From the NCBI GenBank assembly GCA_036504155.1, contig DASXVQ010000154.1:1-64000 (forward strand): a DNA stretch of 64,000 nucleotides. The letters run 5' to 3'. The position numbers were made by a program, and so were the translations under genes. Below, piece after piece: positions 1-7,895 of the stretch. The notes under the pieces were generated by a model. The model worked only from the letters and a program-made list of their open reading frames with translations, did not search any database and was not told the origin of the DNA. The DNA is from JACRCT01 sp036504155 (lineage in GTDB: Bacteria > Myxococcota > Myxococcia > Myxococcales > UBA5297). Positions within the stretch are counted from its first letter, which is position 1. Each line of letters opens with the position of its first letter.

Positions 1-2
1 GC

Positions 3-89
3 ACCTACGGCGCAATGGAAGTTGCCCTCTATCATGCGCTCGGCGACCTACCCGATCCGGCAGACCAATTCACCCACAGGTTTTGCTGA
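3..89 (+). CDS. possible 3' end of a gene cut by the window edge
   Basis: An open frame runs from the window edge to a TGA at 87-89 and encodes 28 residues, ending in DQFTHRFC. I do not recognise it. The stretch MEVALYHALGDL reads like a natural amphipathic helix, so it may be the tail of a gene starting before the window, possibly part of the mobile-element debris seen further right. The frame is too short to exclude chance. Bases 90-260 hold no supported gene. Confidence 0.3.
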   Translation, partial: TYGAMEVALYHALGDLPDPADQFTHRFC

Positions 90-260
90 GGAGGCGCAAA
101 TCCTTAGGGCAACTCCTCGCCGTGGAAATCCAGGCTAGCGGACACAGCTACGGCGGATCGACCGGTGCCAGCACAGGCGGTTTGCCAGGGCCGCACAAGC
201 CATGGTCGGATTCCGCTCGTCCGGACGCGCGGTCCGGGCTCATGCAGGGGGACACCACAC

Positions 261-932
261 ATGCCGACGACGCTCACGAAGCCCGCGCCGAAGGACCCGC
301 AGGCGCGCCTCGCGATGGACGGGAAGGTGGCTCGAATCGACAAGGTCACCGGGGACGACGAGAACGAGCACCACCAGGTGGGGACCACGGTGCTCGAGAT
401 CCTCGAGGAGAACCTCGCCGAGAAGTGCGGATACAAGAGCGCCTACGCCTTCATGAAGGTGGAGCTGAAGACGCCGCCTTCGACCTTGATGATGTACTCG
501 AAGGTCGCGAAGTCCTTCCCCGAGGCCACCGCCGCCAAGTACGGGATGACCCGGCTGCACAAGTTCCTCACGCTGGCGAAGCTCCTCAACACCGAATCCG
601 TGCCGGCCGACCCGGGCGAGTTCGAGCTCCTGGTCCCGAACAAGAAGGCCGAGCTGAACGCCAAGAAGTTCAAGGACTGCAGCGTCTCGGAGGTCCAGGC
701 GGCCATCGACGTGCAGAAGCAGCCGGTCGCGGAGGCGCTGCCGCCCGAGGCGGTGCGGTTGCAGGCGAGCGCGCAGGCGGAGGTCGACCGCATCTGCGGC
801 GAGTCCAGCTCGGCGACCATCAAGGCGAGCCTCCACGGCGCCCAGGTGCAGTTCACCCTGTCGCGCGTCCCCGCCGAGAAGCTGGCCGAGGTCAGCAAGG
901 CCATCGCGGCCCTGGCCCCGGCTCCGGACTGA
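261..932 (+). CDS. hypothetical protein, possible helix-turn-helix type
   Basis: This 223-residue protein has no family I can name with certainty. The start at 261 was chosen because a CAGGGGG purine run lies about 10 bases upstream and because the residues encoded before it (from 165) are Arg/Gly/Pro-rich and look non-coding. Residues about 38-100 (EILEENLAEKCGYKS..., then ...STLMMYSKVAKSF) resemble the helical segments of small HTH proteins in which a recognition helix follows a 'YKSAYAF' turn. The rest is a helical C-terminus with evenly spaced charges. There is no signal peptide or membrane segment, so it is probably cytoplasmic. It may be an accessory regulator; that role is inference. 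Confidence 0.6.
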   Translation: MPTTLTKPAPKDPQARLAMDGKVARIDKVTGDDENEHHQVGTTVLEILEENLAEKCGYKSAYAFMKVELKTPPSTLMMYSKVAKSFPEATAAKYGMTRLHKFLTLAKLLNTESVPADPGEFELLVPNKKAELNAKKFKDCSVSEVQAAIDVQKQPVAEALPPEAVRLQASAQAEVDRICGESSSATIKASLHGAQVQFTLSRVPAEKLAEVSKAIAALAPAPD

Positions 933-943
933 CGGCCAAACCG

Positions 944-971
944 CCGGAACTCTAATCGATTAGAGCTCCGG
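944..971. terminator. long perfect-looking hairpin between convergent genes
   Basis: A 28-base inverted repeat has 13-base arms around a central CG, centred on CTCTAATCGATTAGAG with CCGGA/TCCGG flanks and one mismatched pair. It lies 12 bases after the stop of the rightward gene and 66 bases after the stop of the leftward lipoprotein gene. It is therefore placed to serve as a terminator in both directions. No T-tract follows, so a simple rho-independent mechanism is not certain. Confidence 0.5.
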
Positions 972-1036
972 CCCCGGAGCCTTCGCCGAAGCGCCCTGGC
1001 GTCGGCGAGGGCCCTGGCGAGCAGGGCGGCGCAGCC

Positions 1037-2308
1037 TCAGGGACACTCGCCGTAGGAAACGGCGGTCGCCGGGCAGCTGGGGAGCTCCGCCAGCGTCAGC
1101 CCGAAGCGGTCCAGGAAGGCGCCGCACAGCGCCGGCTTCAGCCTGGGGTCCGCCGCTCCGTCGACGACCGCGCCGAGCGCGTCCGCCAGCTTGAAGGCGC
1201 TCTGGTCGTTCTCCGCTGCGAGGATGAGCTCGCGCCAGCCCTTCGTCGTGGAGGAGGTCTCCGCGTTCCACACCGCCCGGAAGGCGAGCTTGCGCGCTTC
1301 CCCAGGCCCGACGGCCGCGACCAGCGCTTCGTCCGCCGCGGCGCGCCAGACCGCGGAGGCGAAGATCGTGCCCAAGGCGAAGGGGCAGCTGCTGGGCGAG
1401 CACCGCGATCTGAAGTCGCCGTAGGCCAGTTGCTCGAGATCGGACTTGAGCACGCCATCCATGCAGTGGACCGCGTCGATGCGCCGCGCCTCGCTGCTCT
1501 CCTGGCGGAGAAAGTCCTCGAAGAGGCGGAAGTCGCAGTCCGCGAAGCCCTCCGTGCAGGTCGCGCCCAGGCCGAAGAGATCCGCCTGCCCTATCTCGAG
1601 TGCCATCACCAGGTTCATCCCGGGCGTCGGTCCTGGCTCGCGGTCCCACGCCATCACAATCCTCGGCAGCGGCTGCCGGTCGTGGACGCGCGCGTAGAAC
1701 ACCGCCGTGGCGTAGAGGTGACCAGCATAGCCAAGGTACCTGATGCCGGAGAAGCAGTCGGCAGGGGGCACCAAGAAGCTCTGGGCGAGGGACATGAAAT
1801 ACGCGCCGTCGGAACGAGCCCCGGTGTTGTAGTAGACGAACGGCGTCGGGAGGTCCGAGGGCGACAGGCCTCCGATGGTGTTGAAGAAGGAGAAGGCGCG
1901 CTCGAAGTTGTAGTAGGCGGTGAGCGCTTCCTTCGACCGGGCGTCGGCCGGACCGAGCGCCCAGTCACGCTCCTCCAAGGAGACCTGGAACGGCACGCCG
2001 GAGTCCTTGCGGATGGCGGCGAGCATCACCTCCGCCGTCATCCCCTCCCGGTAGTCGTCCCAGACGAACTTCGCGCCGGACATGAACTTCACGACCGGTC
2101 CCTGCAGGGTGCAGACGTCCGTCGGCGTCGTGAGCGTGACCTTGCGCTCCTGGTACGCCTTCGTGGAGAAGTCGTAGGCCTGCACCAGGACGTCGACCGG
2201 CCCCGCCTTCGGGCAGAGCGAGGGGGGCTCCTGCGATCCGCCCTGGCTGCAGCCCAGACCGGCGAACGCTGCGGTGAGCGCGAAGACGAGGCACTTCGAA
2301 GCGCGCAT
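1037..2308 (-). CDS. hypothetical lipoprotein
   Basis: This 423-residue predicted lipoprotein starts at the ATG at 2308, because residues 1-20 then form a lipoprotein signal (MRASK, hydrophobic core, lipobox GLGC with Cys20). The longer reading from 2365 buries that signal. The mature part has scattered cysteines that could form disulfides (for example CPKAG, PADCF, CSPSSCPF, CGAF), fitting an exported protein. I recognise no catalytic motif or domain. It is transcribed divergently from the lipoprotein gene at 2561, with a repeat-rich 252-base region between them. The substrate or partner is unknown. Confidence 0.75.
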   Translation of the reverse strand: MRASKCLVFALTAAFAGLGCSQGGSQEPPSLCPKAGPVDVLVQAYDFSTKAYQERKVTLTTPTDVCTLQGPVVKFMSGAKFVWDDYREGMTAEVMLAAIRKDSGVPFQVSLEERDWALGPADARSKEALTAYYNFERAFSFFNTIGGLSPSDLPTPFVYYNTGARSDGAYFMSLAQSFLVPPADCFSGIRYLGYAGHLYATAVFYARVHDRQPLPRIVMAWDREPGPTPGMNLVMALEIGQADLFGLGATCTEGFADCDFRLFEDFLRQESSEARRIDAVHCMDGVLKSDLEQLAYGDFRSRCSPSSCPFALGTIFASAVWRAAADEALVAAVGPGEARKLAFRAVWNAETSSTTKGWRELILAAENDQSAFKLADALGAVVDGAADPRLKPALCGAFLDRFGLTLAELPSCPATAVSYGECP

Positions 2309-2472
2309 GGACCAGTCCCTCCGGGCTGGACCATACAACGCCTCGACTGTCCGAGCCGCACCCACGGTGCGCTCAAACGCGGTCTTCGCTGCCTCGCAGA
2401 GGGAGAAAGCGAAGGGGAAGAGGGTCCCCGGAGGCTTTGCGTCTCTTGCGCGCTCCTCGAGCAGGTACTCCG

Positions 2473-2515
2473 GCGATCATGATCGCTGCGGTCAAACGCG
2501 CTCTCAAACGCGCTC
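2473..2515. promoter_or_regulatory. palindrome plus tandem 12-mer in a divergent promoter region
   Basis: A perfect 14-base palindrome GCGATCATGATCGC (2473-2486) is followed by two exact head-to-tail copies of TCAAACGCGCTC (2492-2503 and 2504-2515). A further partial copy, CTCAAACGCG, lies at 2372-2381. All are between two divergently transcribed lipoprotein genes (2308 minus, 2561 plus). Direct repeats and a palindrome here suggest binding by a regulator shared by both genes. No match to a known operator is claimed. Confidence 0.35.
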
Positions 2516-2560
2516 CCTGTATCACCTGTAAGATGCCGCTCCCCTCGGAGATCGCGCCTC

Positions 2561-3358
2561 ATGACATTCAAAACGACCGTCTCGGCGGCCCTGCTGCTGC
2601 TCTCCTGCGCTTGCGGCGCGTCCTCGGCACCGCCCGACCCGGCCGATGCGGCCGAGGATTGCACGCCCGAGGGCGAGGCGGAGTTTTGCCTCCGTCACCA
2701 GGCGACCTGCGGGCGCCTGAGCAAGGCGGACAACTGCGGAGCTTCCCGCACGGCGGAGTGTGGTGCCTGCGCCTCTCCCCGGATCTGCGGCGGAGGTGGA
2801 GTCCCAAACGCCTGCGCTCGCCCTGGCGCCGAGCCGGACGCGGGTGGTGCAGGCGCTGACCCGGACGCGGGCGTTGCGGGTGCCGACGCGACGATCGCGC
2901 CCACCGACCACTGGATCCTGTTCGACGAGCTGCCAGCGTCGACGAAGGTGGAGGCGCAGTACCTGCCGTACGCCAAGTTCTCTGCCGGCGCGGGGTTCGC
3001 GGTGTACACCTACACTCCGCCCTCGTCGGTGCCGCTCGTCTCGCTCCCGCTGCTCGGCGTGCTGCAGCGGGACGGCGACCCGGGGAGCTATGCATTGGAG
3101 GAGGGCTTCACCCTCGAGTTCCCCCAGCCGGTGAACCAGCTCCGCTTCAACGTGTTCGCGGTGAACTCCTCGGGCCAGTTCGCCCAGGTCGACGTCGTAG
3201 GCGCGACCAGTGGGACGGTGAACCTCATGGGTGTCGGCGACCCGACGGGTCGGGTCGCGGTCGACCTGTCGCAGTTCACAGAAATCTCCCGGATCGTGGT
3301 CCGCAACGTCGCGGACCTCTACGGCGTCGGCTACGACGACTTCCATTTCGTGCGGTAG
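2561..3358 (+). CDS. Cys-rich lipoprotein with C-terminal beta-sandwich-like domain
   Basis: This 265-residue protein has a lipoprotein signal (lipobox LLSC, Cys16). Residues about 33-85 form a small Cys-rich module (CTPEGEAEFC, CGRL, CGAC, ICGGGG) of the kind common in myxobacterial exported proteins. A Gly/Ala/Asp-rich linker spans about 86-112. The C-terminal 150 residues are rich in aromatic and beta-prone segments (LEFPQPVNQLRFNVF, ISRIVVRNVADLYGVGYDDFHF). They read like an extracellular beta-sandwich in which the final 'GYDDFHF' strand resembles the end of PEP-CTERM-neighbour or discoidin-like domains; that likeness is only general. It is probably anchored to the outer membrane and probably shares its control region with the divergent lipoprotein gene. 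Confidence 0.75.
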   Translation: MTFKTTVSAALLLLSCACGASSAPPDPADAAEDCTPEGEAEFCLRHQATCGRLSKADNCGASRTAECGACASPRICGGGGVPNACARPGAEPDAGGAGADPDAGVAGADATIAPTDHWILFDELPASTKVEAQYLPYAKFSAGAGFAVYTYTPPSSVPLVSLPLLGVLQRDGDPGSYALEEGFTLEFPQPVNQLRFNVFAVNSSGQFAQVDVVGATSGTVNLMGVGDPTGRVAVDLSQFTEISRIVVRNVADLYGVGYDDFHFVR

Positions 3359-3517
3359 CTCGCCGCGGGACTCCGCCGCCACCGCCGCCGCCACCGTCGA
3401 TAACGCGGACCATGCCGGTGCCAGCCGGCAATGAACTCGCCGGCCTGGTCTCGCGCAGGTTGGGAGAACCCTCAATAGCCGTCCGGACCGGTTTGCGGCG
3501 TGATTCTCTAATTCTCC

Positions 3518-4357
3518 ATGTTCCTGCCTGTGTCCTTCACCCCGCTTTGGTCTGCGCCCGCCTCGAGCCCGCCGGGCGGGCTCTGGTTCGTGCTCGAGGG
3601 CGGCAGGCTCCTGACGTCCGCCGCGGCGGGTCAGGCTGACGCCCTCACGGTCCCGGAGGGCGATGGGCCGCCAATCCCCGTGGACGGCGCGCGATGCATC
3701 GGCCTCCTGGGCGAGGTCCCCTGCTGGGCGGCCTGGGCACGGAGCGAGGCGCCTCCGCCTGGGTTCACGTTGGAGCCACTGCGCAGGCTCTTCGATCGCC
3801 TGCCGGACGAACTGGTGGTGGTGGCCGGCCGCGCCGCCCAGGCTCTCGAGTTCGACCGGACCCACCGCCACTGCGGCGTGTGCGCCACGACCACCGAAGA
3901 GAGCGACGGGGGACGGGCCCGCTGCTGCCCGGCCTGCGGCGAGGTCAGCTACCCGCGGCTCGCGCCAGCCATGATGGTCCTGGTGACGCGACAAGGGCCC
4001 GGTGGGCGGGAGTTGCTTCTCGCCAGCGGGGCGCGCAGCAATGCGCCCATCTACAGCGCGCTCGCCGGCTTCGTGGAGCCCTCCGAGTCGCTCGAGGACT
4101 GCGTCCGGCGCGAGGTCGACGAGGAGGTAGGCCTGCGGGTCCGCGGCCTGCGCTATTTCGGCAGCGAGTGCTGGCCCTTCCCGCATTCGCTCATGGTCGC
4201 CTTTCTGGCCGAGTACGCAGGCGGCGAGATCCACTGCCAGGAGGGCGAGATCGCGGACGCGCAGTGGTTCCCGGCGGGTCGCCTCCCGGCGCTGCCCCAC
4301 CGGCTCTCGGTGGCGCGCCGGCTCATCGACCACGCAGTGGCCGAGGCGGAGCGGTAG
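3518..4357 (+). CDS. nudC: NADH pyrophosphatase (NudC-type Nudix hydrolase)
   Basis: This 279-residue enzyme of the NudC family hydrolyses NAD(H) to NMN(H) and AMP; family members can also remove NAD caps from RNA. The sequence shows the full NudC layout. There is an N-terminal domain (1-110) and a four-Cys zinc ribbon (Cys119, Cys122, Cys137, Cys140). A Nudix box starts at Gly184 (GFVEPSES, then RREVDEEVGL). The NudC-specific motif follows at 216-226. That motif normally reads SQPWPFPxS and here reads SECWPFPHS, so two positions differ while WPFP is kept. It is cytoplasmic. The gene stands alone, with 160 bases before it and a 319-base gap after it. Confidence 0.93.
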   Translation: MFLPVSFTPLWSAPASSPPGGLWFVLEGGRLLTSAAAGQADALTVPEGDGPPIPVDGARCIGLLGEVPCWAAWARSEAPPPGFTLEPLRRLFDRLPDELVVVAGRAAQALEFDRTHRHCGVCATTTEESDGGRARCCPACGEVSYPRLAPAMMVLVTRQGPGGRELLLASGARSNAPIYSALAGFVEPSESLEDCVRREVDEEVGLRVRGLRYFGSECWPFPHSLMVAFLAEYAGGEIHCQEGEIADAQWFPAGRLPALPHRLSVARRLIDHAVAEAER

Positions 4358-4676
4358 CTGTCGTCGGCCGATGGCGCCAGATCGTAGGTTTCGGGGACGA
4401 GGACCTGCGGGAGTCGCACCGATCGGACGAATAGGGCGCGGAGCTTCGGGAGCACACCGTCGCCGCGGGCGAGCAAGAAGCGGGAACTCCACGGGTAAGG
4501 CGAGCACCCCGGTGCCGGGAGCGATGGGCAGAAACCCCGGAGCCTCCCATTCGGCGCCGGCACCCACCTCCCGCCCATCCCCTTGGTGTCACCGCGTTCT
4601 CCCAGGGGTGAACCGAAGCCGCACCTAGCCTAGAATGCCTGGAGACCGACAGGGCCGACCGCCAAGGAAGACCACG
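4358..4676. other. intergenic region, nothing recognised
   Basis: These 319 bases separate nudC from a lipoprotein gene. Short frames exist on both strands, but their predicted proteins are Arg/Pro/Gly-rich shadows without structure. I see no convincing hairpin with a T-tract. The only clear signal is the AAGGAAG ribosome-binding site at about 4664-4670, just before the next gene. Confidence 0.5.
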
Positions 4677-5294
4677 ATGACCCGGACCCGCAATCCCTCG
4701 GCCGCCGCCCTGGGGCTGACTCTCGTCTTTTGCCTGACCGGCTGCAGCGGCCGCGGTCCCTCCGAGTTCGCGACCTACCGCCTCGCCGGGCACCTCGTGC
4801 CCGAGTTCCCCTCCAACTGCGGCGAGTGCGTCCTGGGCCTCGTCCTCGACGGCACGCCAGTCGACGGTGGCGGCGGCGCCGAGCACCGCCGCTTCTACCT
4901 GGACCTCGCCAGCAGCGACTTCCACTTCCGCTGGGGCGTCGAGCAGGTGGTGGAGATCGAGTCCTGGAACGAAGCCGTGCCCGCCGGCTTGATGGACGAC
5001 ACGGGACTGCGCGAGCGGATGGTGCGCGTCGTCTCGGAGCACCCCATCGTCGCGGGCACCCGCTTCACTCTTCCCTTCCGCAGCGGGGGCGACTGGTCGA
5101 TCAACGTCGAGCGCGAGGGCAACGCGGTGCGCCTGCGCGACCATTGGAGCTCGGTGCTGCTGAGGTGCTCCGACCCCGCCGTCTGCGACACGATCGCCGC
5201 CATGGAGCTAGGCCACCAGGAGTTCCGCGTGGACCTCGAGTACACGGCGGAGGACGGCGTGGTCCTGGCCCAGGGCGTGACCCTGGGCCTCTGA
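4677..5294 (+). CDS. hypothetical lipoprotein
   Basis: This 205-residue predicted lipoprotein has the signal MTRTRN, a hydrophobic stretch and lipobox LTGC with Cys23. The ATG at 4677 is preferred over the upstream one at 4635, because it directly follows an AAGGAAG ribosome-binding site and gives a proper signal peptide. The mature part (residues 24-205) includes a Cys pair (NCGECVLG) and a second pair near the C-terminus (LLRCSDPAVCDT), together with many beta-prone segments, suggesting a small disulfide-bonded periplasmic or outer-membrane domain. I recognise no family. It stands alone between two gene-poor stretches. Confidence 0.75.
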   Translation: MTRTRNPSAAALGLTLVFCLTGCSGRGPSEFATYRLAGHLVPEFPSNCGECVLGLVLDGTPVDGGGGAEHRRFYLDLASSDFHFRWGVEQVVEIESWNEAVPAGLMDDTGLRERMVRVVSEHPIVAGTRFTLPFRSGGDWSINVEREGNAVRLRDHWSSVLLRCSDPAVCDTIAAMELGHQEFRVDLEYTAEDGVVLAQGVTLGL

Positions 5295-5636
5295 TCCGGC
5301 CGACTGCTCGCCCGCCAGCCCACTAACGCCACCGCCGGCGCCGGACACACCCTCGCCTCCGATTCCCGTGGGGTGGGCGGTCGTGGTGCGGCTTCGCCCG
5401 ACGACGAAGAGACAGGTCCCGGGGCCCAAGACCTCGCCCCGCAGAGTGCTCGCCCGCTGGCCGATGCCACTCGCTCGGGCGCTATTCCTTCGAGCGCTTT
5501 GCGACCGCGGTCGCCTGCGCCGCGCGCCAGGGCAACGGCCGCTGGTCAGTCGGCCCGCCTTGGCGCGGAAGGAGTATAGTGTCCGCCGCGATAGCGCGTC
5601 ACATGCCAAGCCGCACAGGGAGTTGGGGGCCTAGCA
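5295..5636. other. intergenic region upstream of the MORN_2 cassette
   Basis: These 342 bases contain no supported gene. Overlapping frames on both strands give low-complexity Arg-rich translations. A TATAGT element occurs at about 5575-5580, but no matching -35 hexamer sits 16-18 bases upstream, so I do not call a promoter. The cassette that starts at 5637 presumably has its control sequences here. Confidence 0.4.
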
Positions 5637-7895
5637 ATGACTCGCAGGCGCATCATCCTTTTCGGTGTCGGCCTCACCTGCATTGCCGCCATCGGCTTTG
5701 GCGTCTTCTGCCTCCTCCGCGTTCGGCCAGTGGACTCGGACGAATATTGCCCTATTACAGCCCACCTGCGCGGGCACCCTCCGCCTGTCGGCTTTGAGCA
5801 ATACTGCGAGGTTTCGGCCGGGAGCCAGGTCCTTCGGCATGGAATCGCGATCCAGTGGGCTGCTGACAGCACCGCGCTCCATCGCGTGGTGACAGAGGTC
5901 GGACACTATCGAAACGGCAAGAAGGAGGGAGAGTTCCGGCGCTGGCACCAGGGTGCCTTGGTGGCATCAGAGAACTTCGTCGGAGACCTCCAGGAGGGGC
6001 GTGCACTCTATGTCGTCAGTCTTGGGGGCGACCGAGAGGAAGGTGAAATGCTTCACGGTCGCCGCCATGGCGTCTGGAAGACCTTCTCACAGGAGGGCTC
6101 GCAGGTTCTCCAACACACCTACGCAGGCGGCGTTGAGGAGGGCGCCTACACGTCGTTCGCAGCAGATGGGTCGCCTGCCTCGCGTGGGTTCATGAAGGGT
6201 GGCCGCCGAGATGGACACTGGGTTGTCTTTGGCGGCCATGAATTGTGCGACGGGAAATGCAGCTACGAAGAGGGAGACTTCTCGGGCTCCGAGAGGACCG
6301 GGACTTGGCGAGGCTACTCGCCTTCAAAACGACTCCTGTACGAGCGCACCATCGGCACCGCAAGCGGCCCAGACGTTCGCTATAACCACGACGGAGAAAA
6401 GATCTTCGAGACAAATCTCGTGTCGGGAAGACGTGAGGGGACCGCGACCGCCTGGTTCGACCATGGCGCAATAAAGTCGCGGGGGATCTTCGCGGACGGC
6501 AATGCGGTCGGCGAGCACGTAACGTATTACCCCGACGGGGGCACGGCCAGAGTCCGCAAGTTCGAAAGCGGCCACCTTGTGTCGGAGACCCTGTTCTTCC
6601 CGGACGGCAAGGTCGAGCAGCTCTCGACCCATGACGCACTGCGTATTAACTCTCTTGCAAGGTATTACCCTGACGGCACTATCAAGATGAGATCCAAGTA
6701 CGCCGCCACCGGAGGGCTTGAGAAGTCCACAACCTATTGGGCCAACGGGCGCGTGCGCGATGAGATGCGGGACCAAGGCAGGAGCACGACGACCTACTAC
6801 CCCGACGGAAGCAAGCGCTCAGAGAGAACTCAGACCCCGAGTGCCCGAAATTCACGCCGTCGAGAATATGATCGCACAGGCAGGATCATCAGCGAGGGCG
6901 AAGAATTTTACGGCCTCAAGGAGGGCACCTGGACGTACTACCGCGGGGACGGGACGATCTCCCTCATTGAGGACTACGATTCGGATTATCAGCAGGGCCG
7001 GCACGTCGAGTATTTCCCGTCCGGCAAAGTGCATGTTCAGGGCGCCTTCCGCGGTGGACACAAATGCTGCACCTGGATTGAGTTCGACCCCAATGGCAAG
7101 GAAGTCTCCTCGAAAGAGCTTTCGCCGGGTCAGCCAATAGCGCCGCTCCCGCCGCCGTCAGCGCCGGGCGACCCCACCCCGAGTTGCGTTCGCACGATAC
7201 CGGAGCGGCTGTCGATAGCGACCGCTGACGAGCGGCTCGCCCCTGTGGCCGAACGCCTCCTTAGATCCTACAAGGCGTACGCCCCCACCCATAGTGGCCA
7301 TAACGGGGTCGTGGCCGCATGTACCCTGGAGAAGCTGAGCGCTCCTCCCGAGGGCGTACGAGAATTGGCAGGCCGGTATTCCGCGGACATCGGTCGGACG
7401 CCATCCGCGGCCTCCCGTCCCAAACCGGAGATTACTGTATTGCGCTGTGGCGAGTACGCTCCGCTTGCCCTGCGCGGTCTCGACGCATTCTCTGCAGATG
7501 CCTTCGCACAGCAAGCCCTAGGCGCATGGTGTGCTGGTCCCCACGCACTGACAGACTCCACCCTTCCGCGCAGCTGCAGCACTCCGCTCCCAGAAAGTCT
7601 CACGCTCGGCTCGCGCTCCGGTCTCGAAGCCGAGCTCGCCGAGCTTTGGCCGGCGTTGGTCCCGAGCGCTTGGCGCTCCGGACCCATCCGCGCGTGTCGC
7701 CTGAGCGGCTCGGCCGAGGACGCGGCCTCCAAAGGAATAGCGCTTCTGTGTGGCGACGACGGGGTCCGCGTGCTTGCGCTTCCTCCGTCCCTCAACCAGC
7801 CTGAAATCCTGGACCGCCTTCTCGCCAAGGCAGCCCGAACTTGGTGCGACGCCCCCGCGACCGACGAAGCTTTTCGGCAGCTGCTCTTGCCATGA
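5637..7895 (+). CDS. membrane-anchored MORN_2/YwqK-like repeat protein
   Basis: This 752-residue protein begins with a short basic segment and one hydrophobic helix (about residues 5-27), so most of it is probably outside the cytoplasmic membrane. From about 85 to 480 it is built of roughly a dozen short repeats of the MORN_2 type (the repeat of YwqK-family proteins). They are recognisable by YYPDG, YYRGDG, YFPSG or FDPNG turns and by 'GxxxGxW' strands such as KEGTWTYY. Residues about 490-752 form a separate Cys-containing domain (CVRT, ACTLEKL, LRCGEY, WCAG, ACRLSG) that I cannot name. It overlaps the next gene by ATGA, so the two are probably translationally coupled. Third codon positions are less GC-biased than in the core genes to the right. 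MORN_2 proteins are often annotated as antitoxins; nothing here proves that role. Confidence 0.8.
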   Translation: MTRRRIILFGVGLTCIAAIGFGVFCLLRVRPVDSDEYCPITAHLRGHPPPVGFEQYCEVSAGSQVLRHGIAIQWAADSTALHRVVTEVGHYRNGKKEGEFRRWHQGALVASENFVGDLQEGRALYVVSLGGDREEGEMLHGRRHGVWKTFSQEGSQVLQHTYAGGVEEGAYTSFAADGSPASRGFMKGGRRDGHWVVFGGHELCDGKCSYEEGDFSGSERTGTWRGYSPSKRLLYERTIGTASGPDVRYNHDGEKIFETNLVSGRREGTATAWFDHGAIKSRGIFADGNAVGEHVTYYPDGGTARVRKFESGHLVSETLFFPDGKVEQLSTHDALRINSLARYYPDGTIKMRSKYAATGGLEKSTTYWANGRVRDEMRDQGRSTTTYYPDGSKRSERTQTPSARNSRRREYDRTGRIISEGEEFYGLKEGTWTYYRGDGTISLIEDYDSDYQQGRHVEYFPSGKVHVQGAFRGGHKCCTWIEFDPNGKEVSSKELSPGQPIAPLPPPSAPGDPTPSCVRTIPERLSIATADERLAPVAERLLRSYKAYAPTHSGHNGVVAACTLEKLSAPPEGVRELAGRYSADIGRTPSAASRPKPEITVLRCGEYAPLALRGLDAFSADAFAQQALGAWCAGPHALTDSTLPRSCSTPLPESLTLGSRSGLEAELAELWPALVPSAWRSGPIRACRLSGSAEDAASKGIALLCGDDGVRVLALPPSLNQPEILDRLLAKAARTWCDAPATDEAFRQLLLP

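Noticed and set aside
5573..5582. TATAGT as a -10 promoter element before the MORN_2 cassette
   Set aside because: No acceptable -35 hexamer at normal spacing, and this GC-rich genome need not use that consensus.
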